Assembly (NCBI RefSeq): GCF_040448305.1
Contig: NZ_CP148752.1
Span: forward strand, 2,976,001-3,040,000
Direction of reading: 5' to 3'
Source of the DNA: Pseudomonas fluorescens
GTDB taxonomy: Bacteria; Pseudomonadota; Gammaproteobacteria; Pseudomonadales; Pseudomonadaceae
DNA length: 64,000 nucleotides
Shown here: positions 32,796 to 42,501 of the stretch, in pieces
Layout of the letters: every line of letters starts with the position of its first letter
How positions within the stretch are numbered: position 1 is the stretch's first letter
Notes under the pieces: generated by a model
Seen by the model: only the letters and a program-made list of their open reading frames with translations
Told to the model about the DNA's origin: nothing
Database searches by the model: none
Made by a program: the position numbers and the translations under genes

Positions 32796-33874
32796 CGGCG
32801 CCTCCGCAGGCGCAGGCGTTTAAGACGCTGGCGCCAGTCGGGCAGCAATTGCGTTTGCAAATACAGGTCCTTGGTAAACAGGCGTTGCAACGGGTTGTCT
32901 GGCCAGAGTACGGGGGCCACCAGCAGCATGCTCAACCACAGCGCCAAGGCCAGTGGCCAGTGATACAAGGCTTGGGCCGGGCGGGCCTGGGTCGGTTGCT
33001 GAGCCACGGGCTCCAGTTGATCGAGGGTGTTCTTGATCGCCTGCAGTTCCTTGCCGTCGCGAGCACGGAAGTACTGGCCACCCGTGACCTCGGCGATTGC
33101 CTTGAGGGAAGGCTCGTCAAGGTCCAGGCTCGGATTGACGCCGAGAAAGCCGACCGTGCCACTTTGCTCCGGATCGGCGCCGATGCCGATCGGGTAGATT
33201 TTCACGCCTTCTTTGGCCGCCAGCCGCGCAGCGGTGAGCGGGTCGATTTCACCGCCATTGTTGGCGCCGTCGGTGACCAGAACCAGCACGCGGCTTGTTG
33301 CCGGGCGCGAGCGCAGGCGCTTGAGGGCCAGGCCGATGGCATCGCCGATGGCGGTGTTTTTGCCGGCAATGCCGATGCGTGCCTCATCGAGCCAGACGCG
33401 TACGGTGTGGCGGTCGAAGGTCAGCGGTGCCTGCAGGTAGGCCTGGCTACCGAACAGGATCAGGCCGACCCGGTCACCTTCGCGGCTTTCGAGGAAATCA
33501 CCGAGCAGGTGCTGGACCAGCGTCAGTCGGCTCACATCTTCGTCCTGCCACTGCATGTCAGGGAAGTCCATGGAACCGGAAACGTCCACTGCCACCAGCA
33601 GATCGCGGCCACTGGCGGCAATCGGCAAGGGTTCGCCGAGCCACTGCGGGCGCGCCGCCGCGACCAGCAGCAACATCCACAGCAGTATGAACGGTGCCTG
33701 CTGGCGCCATGCAGGCAGGTTGGCCCGGGCGCGACGCCCGGCGAGGCCTTCCAGGTCGCTGAGGAAGCTGACCTTGAGCGCCGGTTCGCCACTGTCGGCC
33801 ACCGGCAATACGATGCGCATCAGCCACGGCAGCGGCAACAGGGCAAAAATCCACGGCCAGGCGAACTCAAACAT
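32792..33874 (-). CDS. batA: VWA-domain membrane protein BatA
   Basis: A 360-residue protein with N-terminal membrane segments (FEFAWPWIFALLPLPWLMRI; FILLWMLLLVAAARP), a VWA domain with an intact MIDAS (LLVAVDVSGSMDFPD, and VLVLVTDGANNGGEID further on) and a C-terminal membrane segment (ALYHWPLALALWLSMLLV). It sits in the inner membrane with the VWA domain in the periplasm. Works with the MoxR ATPase, DUF58 protein and BatD encoded alongside. Its ATG overlaps the DUF4381 gene by eight bases. Confidence 0.9.
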   Translation of the reverse strand: MFEFAWPWIFALLPLPWLMRIVLPVADSGEPALKVSFLSDLEGLAGRRARANLPAWRQQAPFILLWMLLLVAAARPQWLGEPLPIAASGRDLLVAVDVSGSMDFPDMQWQDEDVSRLTLVQHLLGDFLESREGDRVGLILFGSQAYLQAPLTFDRHTVRVWLDEARIGIAGKNTAIGDAIGLALKRLRSRPATSRVLVLVTDGANNGGEIDPLTAARLAAKEGVKIYPIGIGADPEQSGTVGFLGVNPSLDLDEPSLKAIAEVTGGQYFRARDGKELQAIKNTLDQLEPVAQQPTQARPAQALYHWPLALALWLSMLLVAPVLWPDNPLQRLFTKDLYLQTQLLPDWRQRLKRLRLRRRR

Positions 33875-34361
33875 GCTTGCGAATCCATGTGTCGACGGCC
33901 TGGGTCAAACCGGCGATGGCCTTGTCGTCGAGTTTGCATTCGGGTTTGTAGGCGCCTTCCACAAGCACCATCCAGCGGGTCAGGCCGGCGGCCGGGCAGC
34001 GGTTGTCGAGGAACGCCAGCCATTTGCGGCCGTTGAGGGTATGGCTCTGACTGTAGGGGTAGTGGTTGCGGCACAGGCGCTTGAGCAAGCCGTTGAGTTG
34101 CTGCAGCCAGGCACCGGCTGGCGCACCGTCGTAGGGTTTGGGCATCAAGGCCAGCTCCGCCAGGGCGGCCAGGCGCACCGGGTCAAGCGGCTGTTCAGCA
34201 CGTACCACGGGGCGCTTGTCCGGAATAAAGCGACGCAGCTGCCACAGGCCCAAACCGATCAGTGGCACCAATAGAAGCAGCAACCACCAACCCGGTGCCG
34301 GAGGCCAGAATTCCACCGGTGGCGGGGATATCAGTGGTTGCAGTTGATCAAGGCTGCTCAT
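33867..34361 (-). CDS. DUF4381 membrane protein of the Bat operon
   Basis: A 164-residue protein with one membrane segment near residues 25-43 (WWLLLLLVPLIGLGLWQLRR) and a helical cytosolic domain (PAGAWLQQLNGLLKRLCR, SHTLNGRKWLAFLDN). The position between the DUF58 and batA genes and this layout fit the DUF4381 family found in MoxR/Bat operons. ATG 34361 overlaps the DUF58 stop (ATGA); the longer open frame upstream is a shadow of the DUF58 gene. Confidence 0.85.
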   Translation of the reverse strand: MSSLDQLQPLISPPPVEFWPPAPGWWLLLLLVPLIGLGLWQLRRFIPDKRPVVRAEQPLDPVRLAALAELALMPKPYDGAPAGAWLQQLNGLLKRLCRNHYPYSQSHTLNGRKWLAFLDNRCPAAGLTRWMVLVEGAYKPECKLDDKAIAGLTQAVDTWIRKHV

Positions 34362-35302
34362 CGACCTTTCCCCGGTTTCTGTGGGTTCAGGTATTCGCGT
34401 AATTGCTCGACCATCTCGCTCTGGGTACTCAGGGGCATCAGCAAGACCCGCAGTTTCTGCGCGAGCAGCTCCCAGCGGGCGATGCGTGCTTCGGCCTGGG
34501 CCCGGTAAGTCTGGCGCAGATCGAAATTCAGCGTATCGAGTTCCAATTGCGCGCCACGCTCGGCGAAACGTAAAAGGCCAGCGGCGGGCAGGGCATGATC
34601 CAGCGGATCGGACACCGGCAGCAGCAGCAGGTCGCAATGACGCGATAACAGGCTCAGCTGTTGCTCGGCGCTTTCCGATAGCGCGCGTTCATCGCAAATC
34701 ACAATCACAAGGCTGCCCGGACGTGACACCTCCCGCGCTCGGCGCAAGGCAATGCCAAAGGCGTCGCGGTCCGGCTCGCCTTCGGCGGTCAGCGACTGAT
34801 TGACCCGCACCAGCCGGTTGAGCAACTGCAGCAGGCTTTGCTTGCTGCGCCGAGGCTTGATTTCGTAGTGCACATTGTCGCCATACACCAGGCCGCCGAC
34901 CCGGTCGTTGTGCCCCAGGGCAGCCCAACCGATCAGGCTCGCGGCCTGGGCGGCGAGCACCGACTTGAACATCAGGCCCGAGCCGAAAAACAGCCGGCGG
35001 CTTTGTTCGACCATGATGAAAATCGGCCGCTCACGTTCTTCGTGGAACAGCTTGGTGTGAGGCTCCTGGGTGCGCGCAGTCACGCGCCAGTCAATGGTGC
35101 GCACATCGTCGCCGGCCTGATAGACCCGCACCTGATCGAAGTCGACGCCACGGCCGCGCAATTTGGAGTGGTGCAGGCCGATCAGCGGGCTGCGTTGGCT
35201 CGGCGTGGAAAACAGCTGCACTTCGCGCACGCGATGGCGCATCTCGATCAGGTCGGCGAGGCTGACACGGATGCCCGGCTCGGGCGGCAGGCTGGCGTTC
35301 AT
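34358..35302 (-). CDS. DUF58 domain protein
   Basis: A 314-residue protein with the DUF58 signature: LKGRGVDFDQVRVYQAGDDVRTIDWRVTAR is the family's core (read here as GRGVDFDQVRVYQAGDD followed by RTIDWRVTAR). A degenerate VWA-like fold follows (PIFIMVEQSRRLFFGSG; LVIVICDERALSE). No membrane segment. Such proteins accompany MoxR ATPases and are probably its client or adaptor. ATG 35302 is preferred; an in-frame TTG at 35311 overlaps the moxR stop. Confidence 0.87.
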   Translation of the reverse strand: MNASLPPEPGIRVSLADLIEMRHRVREVQLFSTPSQRSPLIGLHHSKLRGRGVDFDQVRVYQAGDDVRTIDWRVTARTQEPHTKLFHEERERPIFIMVEQSRRLFFGSGLMFKSVLAAQAASLIGWAALGHNDRVGGLVYGDNVHYEIKPRRSKQSLLQLLNRLVRVNQSLTAEGEPDRDAFGIALRRAREVSRPGSLVIVICDERALSESAEQQLSLLSRHCDLLLLPVSDPLDHALPAAGLLRFAERGAQLELDTLNFDLRQTYRAQAEARIARWELLAQKLRVLLMPLSTQSEMVEQLREYLNPQKPGKGR

Positions 35303-35307
35303 CAGGG

Positions 35308-36267
35308 TCAAGCGACGGCTACGACGTCGAGAATCCGCTGGACCACCCGGTCCTGATCGATGCCAGCGGCTTCGGCTTCAAAGGACAGAATGATGCGATG
35401 GCGCAGCACGTCGAACAGCACGGCCTGGATATCTTCCGGGCTGACGAAATCACGTCCGGCCAGCCAGGCGTGGGCGCGGGCGCAGCGGTCCAGGGCAATC
35501 GAACCGCGCGGGCTGGCGCCGTAGGCGATCCACTCGGCCATCTCCGGATCGAACTTGGCCGGGGTGCGGGTGGCCATGACCAGTTGCACCAGGTATTCCT
35601 CCACGGCGTCGGCCATGTACAAGCCGAGGATTTCCTTGCGTGCGACAAAAATCGTCTGTTGAGTGACCCGACGCTCAGGCTTCGCTTCGCCGTTCAGGGC
35701 TTCTCCACGGGCTTGCTGCAGAATCCGGCGCTCGACAGTGGCATCGGGAAAGCCGATTTTCACGTGCATCAGGAACCGGTCAAGTTGGGCTTCTGGCAGC
35801 GGATAGGTACCTTCCTGCTCGATGGGGTTTTGCGTGGCCATCACCAGGAACAGCGGCGACAGCTCATAGGTGCTGCGCCCGACACTGACTTGCCGCTCGC
35901 CCATGGCTTCGAGCAAGGCCGACTGAACCTTGGCCGGGGCGCGGTTGATTTCGTCCGCCAGTACCAGGTTGTGGAAGATCGGACCTTGCTGGAACACGAA
36001 ACTGCCGGTTTCCGGGCGGTAGATTTCCGTACCGGTAATGTCGGCCGGCAACAGGTCAGGGGTGAACTGGATGCGGTGGAACTGGGCTTCGATGCCTTCG
36101 GCGAGTTCTTTGATGGCCTTGGTCTTGGCCAGGCCAGGAGCGCCTTCGACCAGCATATGGCCGTCGGCGAGCAGGGCGATGAGCAAGCGCTCGATGAGTT
36201 TTTCCTGGCCGAGAATCTGCGTTGAAAGAAAGGTTCGCAGCGCCAGCAGCGCTTCACGATGTTCCAT
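35308..36267 (-). CDS. MoxR-family AAA+ ATPase
   Basis: A 319-residue MoxR ATPase acting as a chaperone for VWA proteins. Walker A region MLVEGAPGLAKTKAIKELAE near 48 (a GAPGLAKT variant), Walker B LVLADEINRAPAKVQ, MATQNPIEQEGTYPLPEAQL for sensor 1 and adjacent loop, RFLMHVKIGFPDA, and a C-terminal lid. First gene of the six-gene operon. ATG 36267 (MEHREALLALRTF) with AGGAA upstream is preferred to a TTG at 36285. Confidence 0.9.
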   Translation of the reverse strand: MEHREALLALRTFLSTQILGQEKLIERLLIALLADGHMLVEGAPGLAKTKAIKELAEGIEAQFHRIQFTPDLLPADITGTEIYRPETGSFVFQQGPIFHNLVLADEINRAPAKVQSALLEAMGERQVSVGRSTYELSPLFLVMATQNPIEQEGTYPLPEAQLDRFLMHVKIGFPDATVERRILQQARGEALNGEAKPERRVTQQTIFVARKEILGLYMADAVEEYLVQLVMATRTPAKFDPEMAEWIAYGASPRGSIALDRCARAHAWLAGRDFVSPEDIQAVLFDVLRHRIILSFEAEAAGIDQDRVVQRILDVVAVA

Positions 36268-36447
36268 CGATGACTGTTCCTGCAAAAGGGTGGCCGAGGA
36301 CGTTTGAAGTACGCCAGGGCTGGGGGCGTTACTTTAATCCATCGCGGGGGGCGGCGACTAACGGCATTTTGCGCAAAGTGCGGGAATTGGTTGGCAAAGT
36401 TGTTTGAATTTTATGGGGCGGGAGAGAGGTGGTGTTCTTTCGGTTGC

Positions 36448-36545
36448 TTTCGCGAGCAGGCTCGCTCCCACATTGGGACAGTGCCGGATGCAAGTTTCGC
36501 GTCCGCTGGAGATCCCCTGTGGGAGCGAGCCTGCTCGCGATGAGG
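36448..36545. repeat. REP doublet (inverted pair)
   Basis: CGCGAGCAGGCTCGCTCCCA at 36451 and CCTGTGGGAGCGAGCCTGCT at 36516 face each other. The roughly 290-base gap from 36268 to 36560 holds this element and the moxR operon promoter; no gene is visible. Confidence 0.9.
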
Positions 36546-36560
36546 CCAGCCCAAACGCTA

Positions 36561-36914
36561 TCAGAGCTCGCTGATGTAAGTCCCGGTACCTTTAAGAATG
36601 TTCTGCAAAGTCTCTTCCACTTCAGCCAGATCCACCATATCGGCATCAAAGGTAATCTCCAGCACATCATCCCCATTCAACGCATCAGCATCCGCAGCAG
36701 CAATTTCAATCTTCAGCAGGGAAGGGCTGAGGGTGATTTTCACGCCATCCAGGGTCGAAGGTTCGCCGTCGAGGGTGATTTCCAGCTCGTCTTCATCCGG
36801 GTAGCGGCTCATCAGGAACATTTCGCCCTGGTCGCTGTGGCAGCAGAGCATGGCCATGTTGTCTTCTTCGTCGTCGCAAGGGTTGACGATCAAGAGGGCG
36901 GTTTTCATTTTCAT
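36561..36914 (-). CDS. Conserved hypothetical acidic protein
   Basis: A 117-residue, strongly acidic soluble protein (MKMKTALLIVNPCDDEEDNM, then EMFLMSRYPDEDELEITLDG and an Asp-rich C-terminal half). No signal peptide or membrane segment. ATG 36914 has AGGAA six bases upstream; the longer open frame to 36980 is unlikely. I do not recognise the family. It stands alone, divergent from gdhB. Confidence 0.7.
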   Translation of the reverse strand: MKMKTALLIVNPCDDEEDNMAMLCCHSDQGEMFLMSRYPDEDELEITLDGEPSTLDGVKITLSPSLLKIEIAAADADALNGDDVLEITFDADMVDLAEVEETLQNILKGTGTYISEL

Positions 36915-37418
36915 GGGAAATTCCTGGCTCGGCGGGCGTGGTAAACGCAACAAAGGGCGATTCTGCCAGCCCGCGCACATTTCTGCTCGTCCGAGTGTCG
37001 ATGACCGGGTCGTGGACGGACAGAGTGTTACTGGTCATTTCTGGTACGCATGTCCCGTAAAACCGGACGGAAAACCGTCATTTTCCTGTGCGGATGCTAG
37101 TGTTGTTCGATGCGCATGCCTTGAGCTGCGTACCGATGACCGAATATGTCGCAGCACCGCAAGCATGGGCCTTGCCGCACTGGTTAAGCTGCGCAACGGA
37201 TGAGCACCCGTAAAGACATTGCGCTGCACCTGGCCCAGTCGTTTTTGCAGATGCCCATTCACGGAAGGTGAATGTGACCTGAGTGTCTCGTCCAGCTTCA
37301 CCCACCTGTCACCCTGTTTCCTCTGCCCGAGAATCAGGAACAGGGTGACGGGTAGCCCCGAACAGGGGTTTTGCACGCGACGCTTCCATCAATAACAAGC
37401 CCAAGCGGAGTACCACAG
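36915..37418. promoter_or_regulatory. Long leader region of gdhB with a stem-loop
   Basis: About 500 bases without a convincing gene. GTCACCCTGTTTCCT (37308-37322) and AGGAACAGGGTGAC (37336-37349) form a 14-base-pair stem with one bulge and a loop of about 13 bases, ending 69 bases before the gdhB start. No T-run follows, so it looks more like a regulatory or RNA-stabilising hairpin than a terminator. A 113-codon minus-strand open frame (37035-37376) covers the region but has no recognisable family. Confidence 0.5.
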
Positions 37419-40400
37419 ATGGCGTTCTTCACCGCAGCCAGCAAAGCCGACTTCCAGCACCAACTGCAAGCGGCACTGGCGCAGCACATCAGTGAACAGG
37501 CACTGCCACAAGTGGCGCTGTTCGCTGAACAATTCTTCGGCATCATTTCTCTTGACGAGCTGACCCAGCGTCGGTTGTCCGACCTTGCTGGCTGCACCCT
37601 TTCTGCGTGGCGCATGCTTGAGCGCTTCGATCACGCGCAGCCGCAAGTGCGCGTCTACAACCCCGATTACGAACGCCACGGCTGGCAGTCGACCCACACC
37701 GCGGTCGAAGTGCTGCACCACGACCTGCCATTCCTGGTGGACTCGGTGCGTACCGAGCTGAACCGCCGCGGCTACAGCATCCATACCCTGCAAACCACCG
37801 TGCTGAGCGTGCGTCGTGGCAGCAAGGGCGAGTTGCTGGAAATCCTGCCTAAAGGCACCCAGGGCGACGACATTCAGCAAGAATCGCTGATGTACCTGGA
37901 AATCGACCGCTGCGCCAACACCGCCGAGCTCAATGTACTGAGCAAAGAGCTGGAGCAGGTGCTCGGTGAAGTCCGCGTGGCCGTCGGCGATTTCGAGCCG
38001 ATGAAGGCCAAGGTCCAGGAAATCCTGACCATGCTGGACAACAGCCAGTTCGCCGTCGATGGCGACGAGAAGAACGAAATCAAGAGCTTCCTGGAATGGC
38101 TGGTGGGCAACCACTTCACCTTCCTCGGTTATGAGGAGTTCGTGGTCAGCGATGAAGCCGATGGCGGCCATATCGTCTACGACAAGGACTCCTTCCTCGG
38201 CCTGACCAAACTGCTGCGTGCCGGCCTGACCTACGATGACTTGCGCATCGAAGACTACGCCGTGAACTACCTGCGCGAACCGACCCTGCTGTCGTTCGCC
38301 AAGGCTTCGCACCCAAGCCGTGTCCACCGTCCGGCGTACCCGGATTTCGTGTCGATCCGTGAAGTTGACGCCAACGGCAAGGTCATCAAGGAATGCCGTT
38401 TCATGGGCCTGTACACCTCGTCGGTGTATGGCGAGAGCGTGCGGGTGATCCCGTACATCCGCCGCAAGGTCGAGGAAATCGAACACCGTTCCGGCTTCCA
38501 GGCCAAGGCTCACCTGGGCAAGGAACTGGCGCAGGTGCTCGAAGTGCTGCCGCGCGACGATCTGTTCCAGACCCCGGTGGACGAGCTGTTCAGCACCGTG
38601 ATGTCGATCGTGCAGATCCAGGAACGCAACAAGATTCGCGTGTTCCTGCGCAAAGACCCGTACGGCCGTTTCTGCTACTGCCTGGCCTACGTGCCGCGTG
38701 ACATCTACTCCACTGAAGTGCGCCAGAAGATCCAGCAAGTGCTGATGGATCGCCTGAAAGCGACCGATTGCGAGTTCTGGACCTTCTTCTCCGAGTCCGT
38801 GCTGGCTCGTGTGCAGCTGATCCTGCGCGTCGATCCGAAAAATCGCCTCGATATCGACCCGCTGCTGCTGGAAAAAGAAGTGGTGCAGGCCTGCCGCAGC
38901 TGGCAGGACGACTACGCCGCCCTGACCATTGAAAGCTTCGGTGAAGCCCACGGCACCAACGTGCTGGCCGACTTCCCTAAAGGCTTCCCGGCCGGTTACC
39001 GCGAGCGATTCGCAGCCCACTCGGCTGTGGTCGACATGCAGCACCTGCTGAGCCTCAACGAAAAAAATCCGCTGGTGATGAGCTTCTACCAGCCGTTGGG
39101 CCAGGTTTCCGGCCAGCGTATGCTGCACTGCAAGCTGTATCACGCCGATACCCCGCTGGCGCTGTCCGACGTCCTGCCGATCCTGGAAAACCTCGGCCTG
39201 CGCGTGCTGGGTGAGTTCCCGTATCGCCTGCGCCACAACAGTGGCCGCGAGTTCTGGATTCACGATTTCGCGTTCACCGCCGCCGAAGGCCTGGAACTCG
39301 ACATCCAGCAGCTCAACGACACGCTGCAGGATGCATTCGTCCACATCGTGCGTGGCGATGCCGAGAACGACGCGTTCAACCGTCTGGTACTGACCGCCGG
39401 CCTGCCATGGCGCGACGTGGCGCTGCTGCGTGCCTACGCCCGCTACATGAAGCAGATTCGTCTGGGCTTCGACCTGGGTTACATCGCCAGCACCCTGAAC
39501 AACCACACGGACATCGCTCGCGAGTTGACCCGGTTGTTCAAGACCCGTTTCTACCTGGCGCGCAAGCTGACCGGCGACGATCTGGACGACAAGCAGCAAC
39601 GCCTGGAACATGCGATTCACAGCGCCCTGGACGACGTCCAGGTACTGAACGAAGACCGCATCCTGCGTCGCTACCTGGACCTGATCAAGGCCACCCTGCG
39701 CACCAACTTCTACCAGACCGATGCCAACGGCCATAACAAGTCGTACTTCAGCTTCAAGTTCAACCCGCACTTGATTCCCGAGCTGCCAAAGCCGGTACCG
39801 AAGTTCGAAATCTTCGTTTACTCGCCGCGCGTCGAAGGCGTGCATCTGCGCTTCGGCAACGTGGCTCGTGGTGGCCTGCGCTGGTCCGACCGTGAAGAAG
39901 ACTTCCGTACCGAAGTCCTGGGCCTGGTAAAAGCCCAGCAAGTGAAGAACTCGGTGATCGTGCCGGTGGGTGCGAAGGGCGGCTTCCTGCCGCGTCGCCT
40001 GCCACTGGGCGGCAGCCGTGACGAGATCGCGGCCGAGGGCATCGCCTGCTACCGCATCTTCATTTCGGGCCTGCTGGACATCACCGACAACCTGAAAGAC
40101 GGCGCCCTGGTGCCACCGGCCAACGTCGTGCGTCATGACCACGATGACCCGTACCTGGTAGTGGCGGCGGACAAGGGCACTGCGACCTTCTCCGACATCG
40201 CCAACGGCATCGCCATCGACTACGGCTTCTGGCTGGGTGACGCGTTTGCGTCCGGTGGTTCGGCCGGTTACGACCACAAGAAGATGGGCATCACCGCCAA
40301 GGGCGCGTGGGTCGGCGTACAACGCCACTTCCGCGAGCGCGGCATCAATGTCCAGGAAGACAACATCACTGTGGTGGGCGTCGGCGACATGGCCGGTGAC

Positions 40401-42314
40401 GTGTTCGGTAACGGCTTGCTGATGTCCGACAAGCTGCAACTGGTCGCAGCGTTCAACCACCTGCACATCTTCATCGACCCGAACCCTGAACCAGCCAGCA
40501 GCTTCGCCGAGCGTCAGCGCCTGTTCGACCTGCCACGTTCGGCCTGGTCGGACTACGACACCAGCCTGATGTCCGAAGGTGGCGGCATCTTCTCCCGTAG
40601 CGCGAAGAGCATTGCGATTTCCCCGCAAATGCAGGAACGCTTCGACATCTCGGCCGACAAGCTGACCCCGACCGAACTGCTCAATGCCTTGCTCAAGGCA
40701 CCGGTGGATCTGCTGTGGAACGGCGGTATCGGTACTTACGTCAAGGCCAGCAGCGAAACCCACGCCGATGTCGGCGACAAGGCCAACGATGCACTGCGCG
40801 TGAACGGCAACGAACTGCGCTGCAAAGTCGTGGGCGAGGGCGGTAACCTGGGCATGACCCAACTGGGTCGCGTCGAGTTCGGCCTCAATGGTGGCGGTTC
40901 CAACACCGACTTCATCGACAACGCCGGTGGTGTGGACTGCTCCGACCACGAAGTGAACATCAAGATCCTGCTGAACGAAGTGGTTCAGGCCGGCGACATG
41001 ACCGACAAGCAACGTAACCAGTTGCTGGCGAGCATGACCGACGAAGTCGGTGGTCTGGTGCTGGGCAACAACTACAAGCAGACTCAGGCCCTGTCGCTGG
41101 CAGCCCGTCGCGCCTTGCCGCGGATTGCCGAATACAAGCGCCTGATGAACGACCTGGAAGGCCGTGGCAAGCTGGATCGCGCCATCGAGTTCCTGCCGGC
41201 CGAAGATGCAATCAACGAGCGCATTGCGGCAGGCCATGGCCTGACCCGTGCCGAGCTGTCGGTGCTGATCTCGTACAGCAAGATCGACCTCAAGGAGCAG
41301 CTGCTGGGTTCCCTGGTGCCGGACGACGACTACCTGACCCGTGACATGGAAACCGCTTTCCCGCCAACCCTGGTGAGCAAGTTCTCCGCGGCCATGCGTC
41401 GTCACCGTCTGAAGCGCGAAATCGTCAGCACCCAGATCGCCAACGATCTGGTCAACCACATGGGCATCACCTTCGTTCAACGACTCAAAGAGTCGACCGG
41501 CATGAGCCCGGCGAACGTGGCCGGCGCCTACGTGATCGTGCGCGACATTTTCCATCTCCCGCACTGGTTCCGTCAGATCGAAGCCCTGGACTACCAGGTC
41601 TCCGCCGACGTGCAACTGGAGCTGATGGACGAGCTGATGCGTCTGGGCCGTCGCGCTACGCGCTGGTTCCTGCGTGCCCGTCGCAACGAGCAGAACGCTG
41701 CCCGTGACGTCGCTCACTTCGGTCCGCACCTGAAAGAGTTGGGTCTCAAACTCGACGAGCTGCTCAGTGGCGAGATCCGCGAAACCTGGCAGACCCGTTA
41801 TCAGGCGTACGTCGAAGCCGGTGTGCCGGAGTTGCTGGCGCGCATGGTGGCTGGTACTTCGCACCTGTACACCCTGCTGCCGATCATCGAGGCTTCCGAC
41901 GTGACTGGCCAGGATCCGGCCGAAGTGGCCAAGGCCTACTTCGCCGTAGGCAGTGCGCTGGACATCACCTGGTACATACAACAGATCAGCGCTCTGCCGG
42001 TTGAAAACAACTGGCAGGCCCTGGCCCGTGAAGCGTTCCGGGATGATGTGGACTGGCAGCAACGTGCGATCACCATCTCGGTCCTGCAACAGGGCGACGG
42101 CACCCAGGACGTGGAAACACGGCTTTCCCTGTGGATGGCGCAGCACGAGAGCATGATCGAGCGCTGGCGCGTCATGCTGGTGGAAATCCGTGCCGCCAGC
42201 GGCACCGACTACGCCATGTACGCAGTGGCCAACCGCGAACTGCTGGACCTGGCACTGAGCGGTCAAGCGGTAGTGCCTGCCGCTGTCGCCGCCGAGCTGG
42301 AACCGGCTGCCTGA
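37419..42314 (+). CDS. gdhB: NAD-dependent glutamate dehydrogenase, large (about 180 kDa) type
   Basis: A 1631-residue enzyme converting glutamate to 2-oxoglutarate and ammonium with NAD+, used for glutamate and arginine catabolism. N-terminal ACT-like regulatory regions precede the catalytic core at about 780-1190, with KNSVIVPVGAKGGFLPRRLP (substrate-binding Lys), VVAADKGTATFSDIANGIA, VGVGDMAGDVFGNGLL (NAD-binding) and NGGIGTYVKASSETHADVGD. Length matches the Pseudomonas GdhB class. ATG 37419 (MAFFTAASKADFQHQL) is the usual family start; an upstream start at 37371 adds 16 unlikely residues. The reverse strand is open for nearly the whole gene, a codon-bias shadow. A strong terminator follows at 42331. 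Confidence 0.97.
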   Translation: MAFFTAASKADFQHQLQAALAQHISEQALPQVALFAEQFFGIISLDELTQRRLSDLAGCTLSAWRMLERFDHAQPQVRVYNPDYERHGWQSTHTAVEVLHHDLPFLVDSVRTELNRRGYSIHTLQTTVLSVRRGSKGELLEILPKGTQGDDIQQESLMYLEIDRCANTAELNVLSKELEQVLGEVRVAVGDFEPMKAKVQEILTMLDNSQFAVDGDEKNEIKSFLEWLVGNHFTFLGYEEFVVSDEADGGHIVYDKDSFLGLTKLLRAGLTYDDLRIEDYAVNYLREPTLLSFAKASHPSRVHRPAYPDFVSIREVDANGKVIKECRFMGLYTSSVYGESVRVIPYIRRKVEEIEHRSGFQAKAHLGKELAQVLEVLPRDDLFQTPVDELFSTVMSIVQIQERNKIRVFLRKDPYGRFCYCLAYVPRDIYSTEVRQKIQQVLMDRLKATDCEFWTFFSESVLARVQLILRVDPKNRLDIDPLLLEKEVVQACRSWQDDYAALTIESFGEAHGTNVLADFPKGFPAGYRERFAAHSAVVDMQHLLSLNEKNPLVMSFYQPLGQVSGQRMLHCKLYHADTPLALSDVLPILENLGLRVLGEFPYRLRHNSGREFWIHDFAFTAAEGLELDIQQLNDTLQDAFVHIVRGDAENDAFNRLVLTAGLPWRDVALLRAYARYMKQIRLGFDLGYIASTLNNHTDIARELTRLFKTRFYLARKLTGDDLDDKQQRLEHAIHSALDDVQVLNEDRILRRYLDLIKATLRTNFYQTDANGHNKSYFSFKFNPHLIPELPKPVPKFEIFVYSPRVEGVHLRFGNVARGGLRWSDREEDFRTEVLGLVKAQQVKNSVIVPVGAKGGFLPRRLPLGGSRDEIAAEGIACYRIFISGLLDITDNLKDGALVPPANVVRHDHDDPYLVVAADKGTATFSDIANGIAIDYGFWLGDAFASGGSAGYDHKKMGITAKGAWVGVQRHFRERGINVQEDNITVVGVGDMAGDVFGNGLLMSDKLQLVAAFNHLHIFIDPNPEPASSFAERQRLFDLPRSAWSDYDTSLMSEGGGIFSRSAKSIAISPQMQERFDISADKLTPTELLNALLKAPVDLLWNGGIGTYVKASSETHADVGDKANDALRVNGNELRCKVVGEGGNLGMTQLGRVEFGLNGGGSNTDFIDNAGGVDCSDHEVNIKILLNEVVQAGDMTDKQRNQLLASMTDEVGGLVLGNNYKQTQALSLAARRALPRIAEYKRLMNDLEGRGKLDRAIEFLPAEDAINERIAAGHGLTRAELSVLISYSKIDLKEQLLGSLVPDDDYLTRDMETAFPPTLVSKFSAAMRRHRLKREIVSTQIANDLVNHMGITFVQRLKESTGMSPANVAGAYVIVRDIFHLPHWFRQIEALDYQVSADVQLELMDELMRLGRRATRWFLRARRNEQNAARDVAHFGPHLKELGLKLDELLSGEIRETWQTRYQAYVEAGVPELLARMVAGTSHLYTLLPIIEASDVTGQDPAEVAKAYFAVGSALDITWYIQQISALPVENNWQALAREAFRDDVDWQQRAITISVLQQGDGTQDVETRLSLWMAQHESMIERWRVMLVEIRAASGTDYAMYAVANRELLDLALSGQAVVPAAVAAELEPAA

Positions 42315-42330
42315 TCAGGCGCTGAATGAA

Positions 42331-42364
42331 AAAGCCCCGCATCGAAAGATGCGGGGTTTTTTTT
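42331..42364 (+). terminator. Rho-independent terminator after gdhB
   Basis: GCCCCGCATC, GAAA loop, GATGCGGGGT, then a run of eight T residues, starting 17 bases after the gdhB stop. Confidence 0.95.
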
Positions 42365-42397
42365 CGCCTGGGAATCTTGTGGTGTTTGTACCGGCGC

Positions 42398-42489
42398 CAT
42401 CGCGAGCAAGCTCGCTCCCACAGTAATCGGGGTGTACATGAGTGGTGTGTAAGACACCAATTACTGTGGGAGCGGGCTTGCTCGCGAAG
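42398..42489. repeat. REP doublet (inverted pair)
   Basis: ATCGCGAGCAAGCTCGCTCC near 42400 and GTGGGAGCGGGCTTGCTCGC near 42466 face each other between gdhB and the lipoprotein gene. Confidence 0.9.
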
Positions 42490-42501
42490 AGGGCTGTGAA
42501 A

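Noticed and set aside
37389..42266. A 1625-codon open frame antisense to gdhB.
   Set aside because: It mirrors gdhB almost exactly; long antisense frames are expected from high-GC codon bias, and its translation has no recognisable domain.
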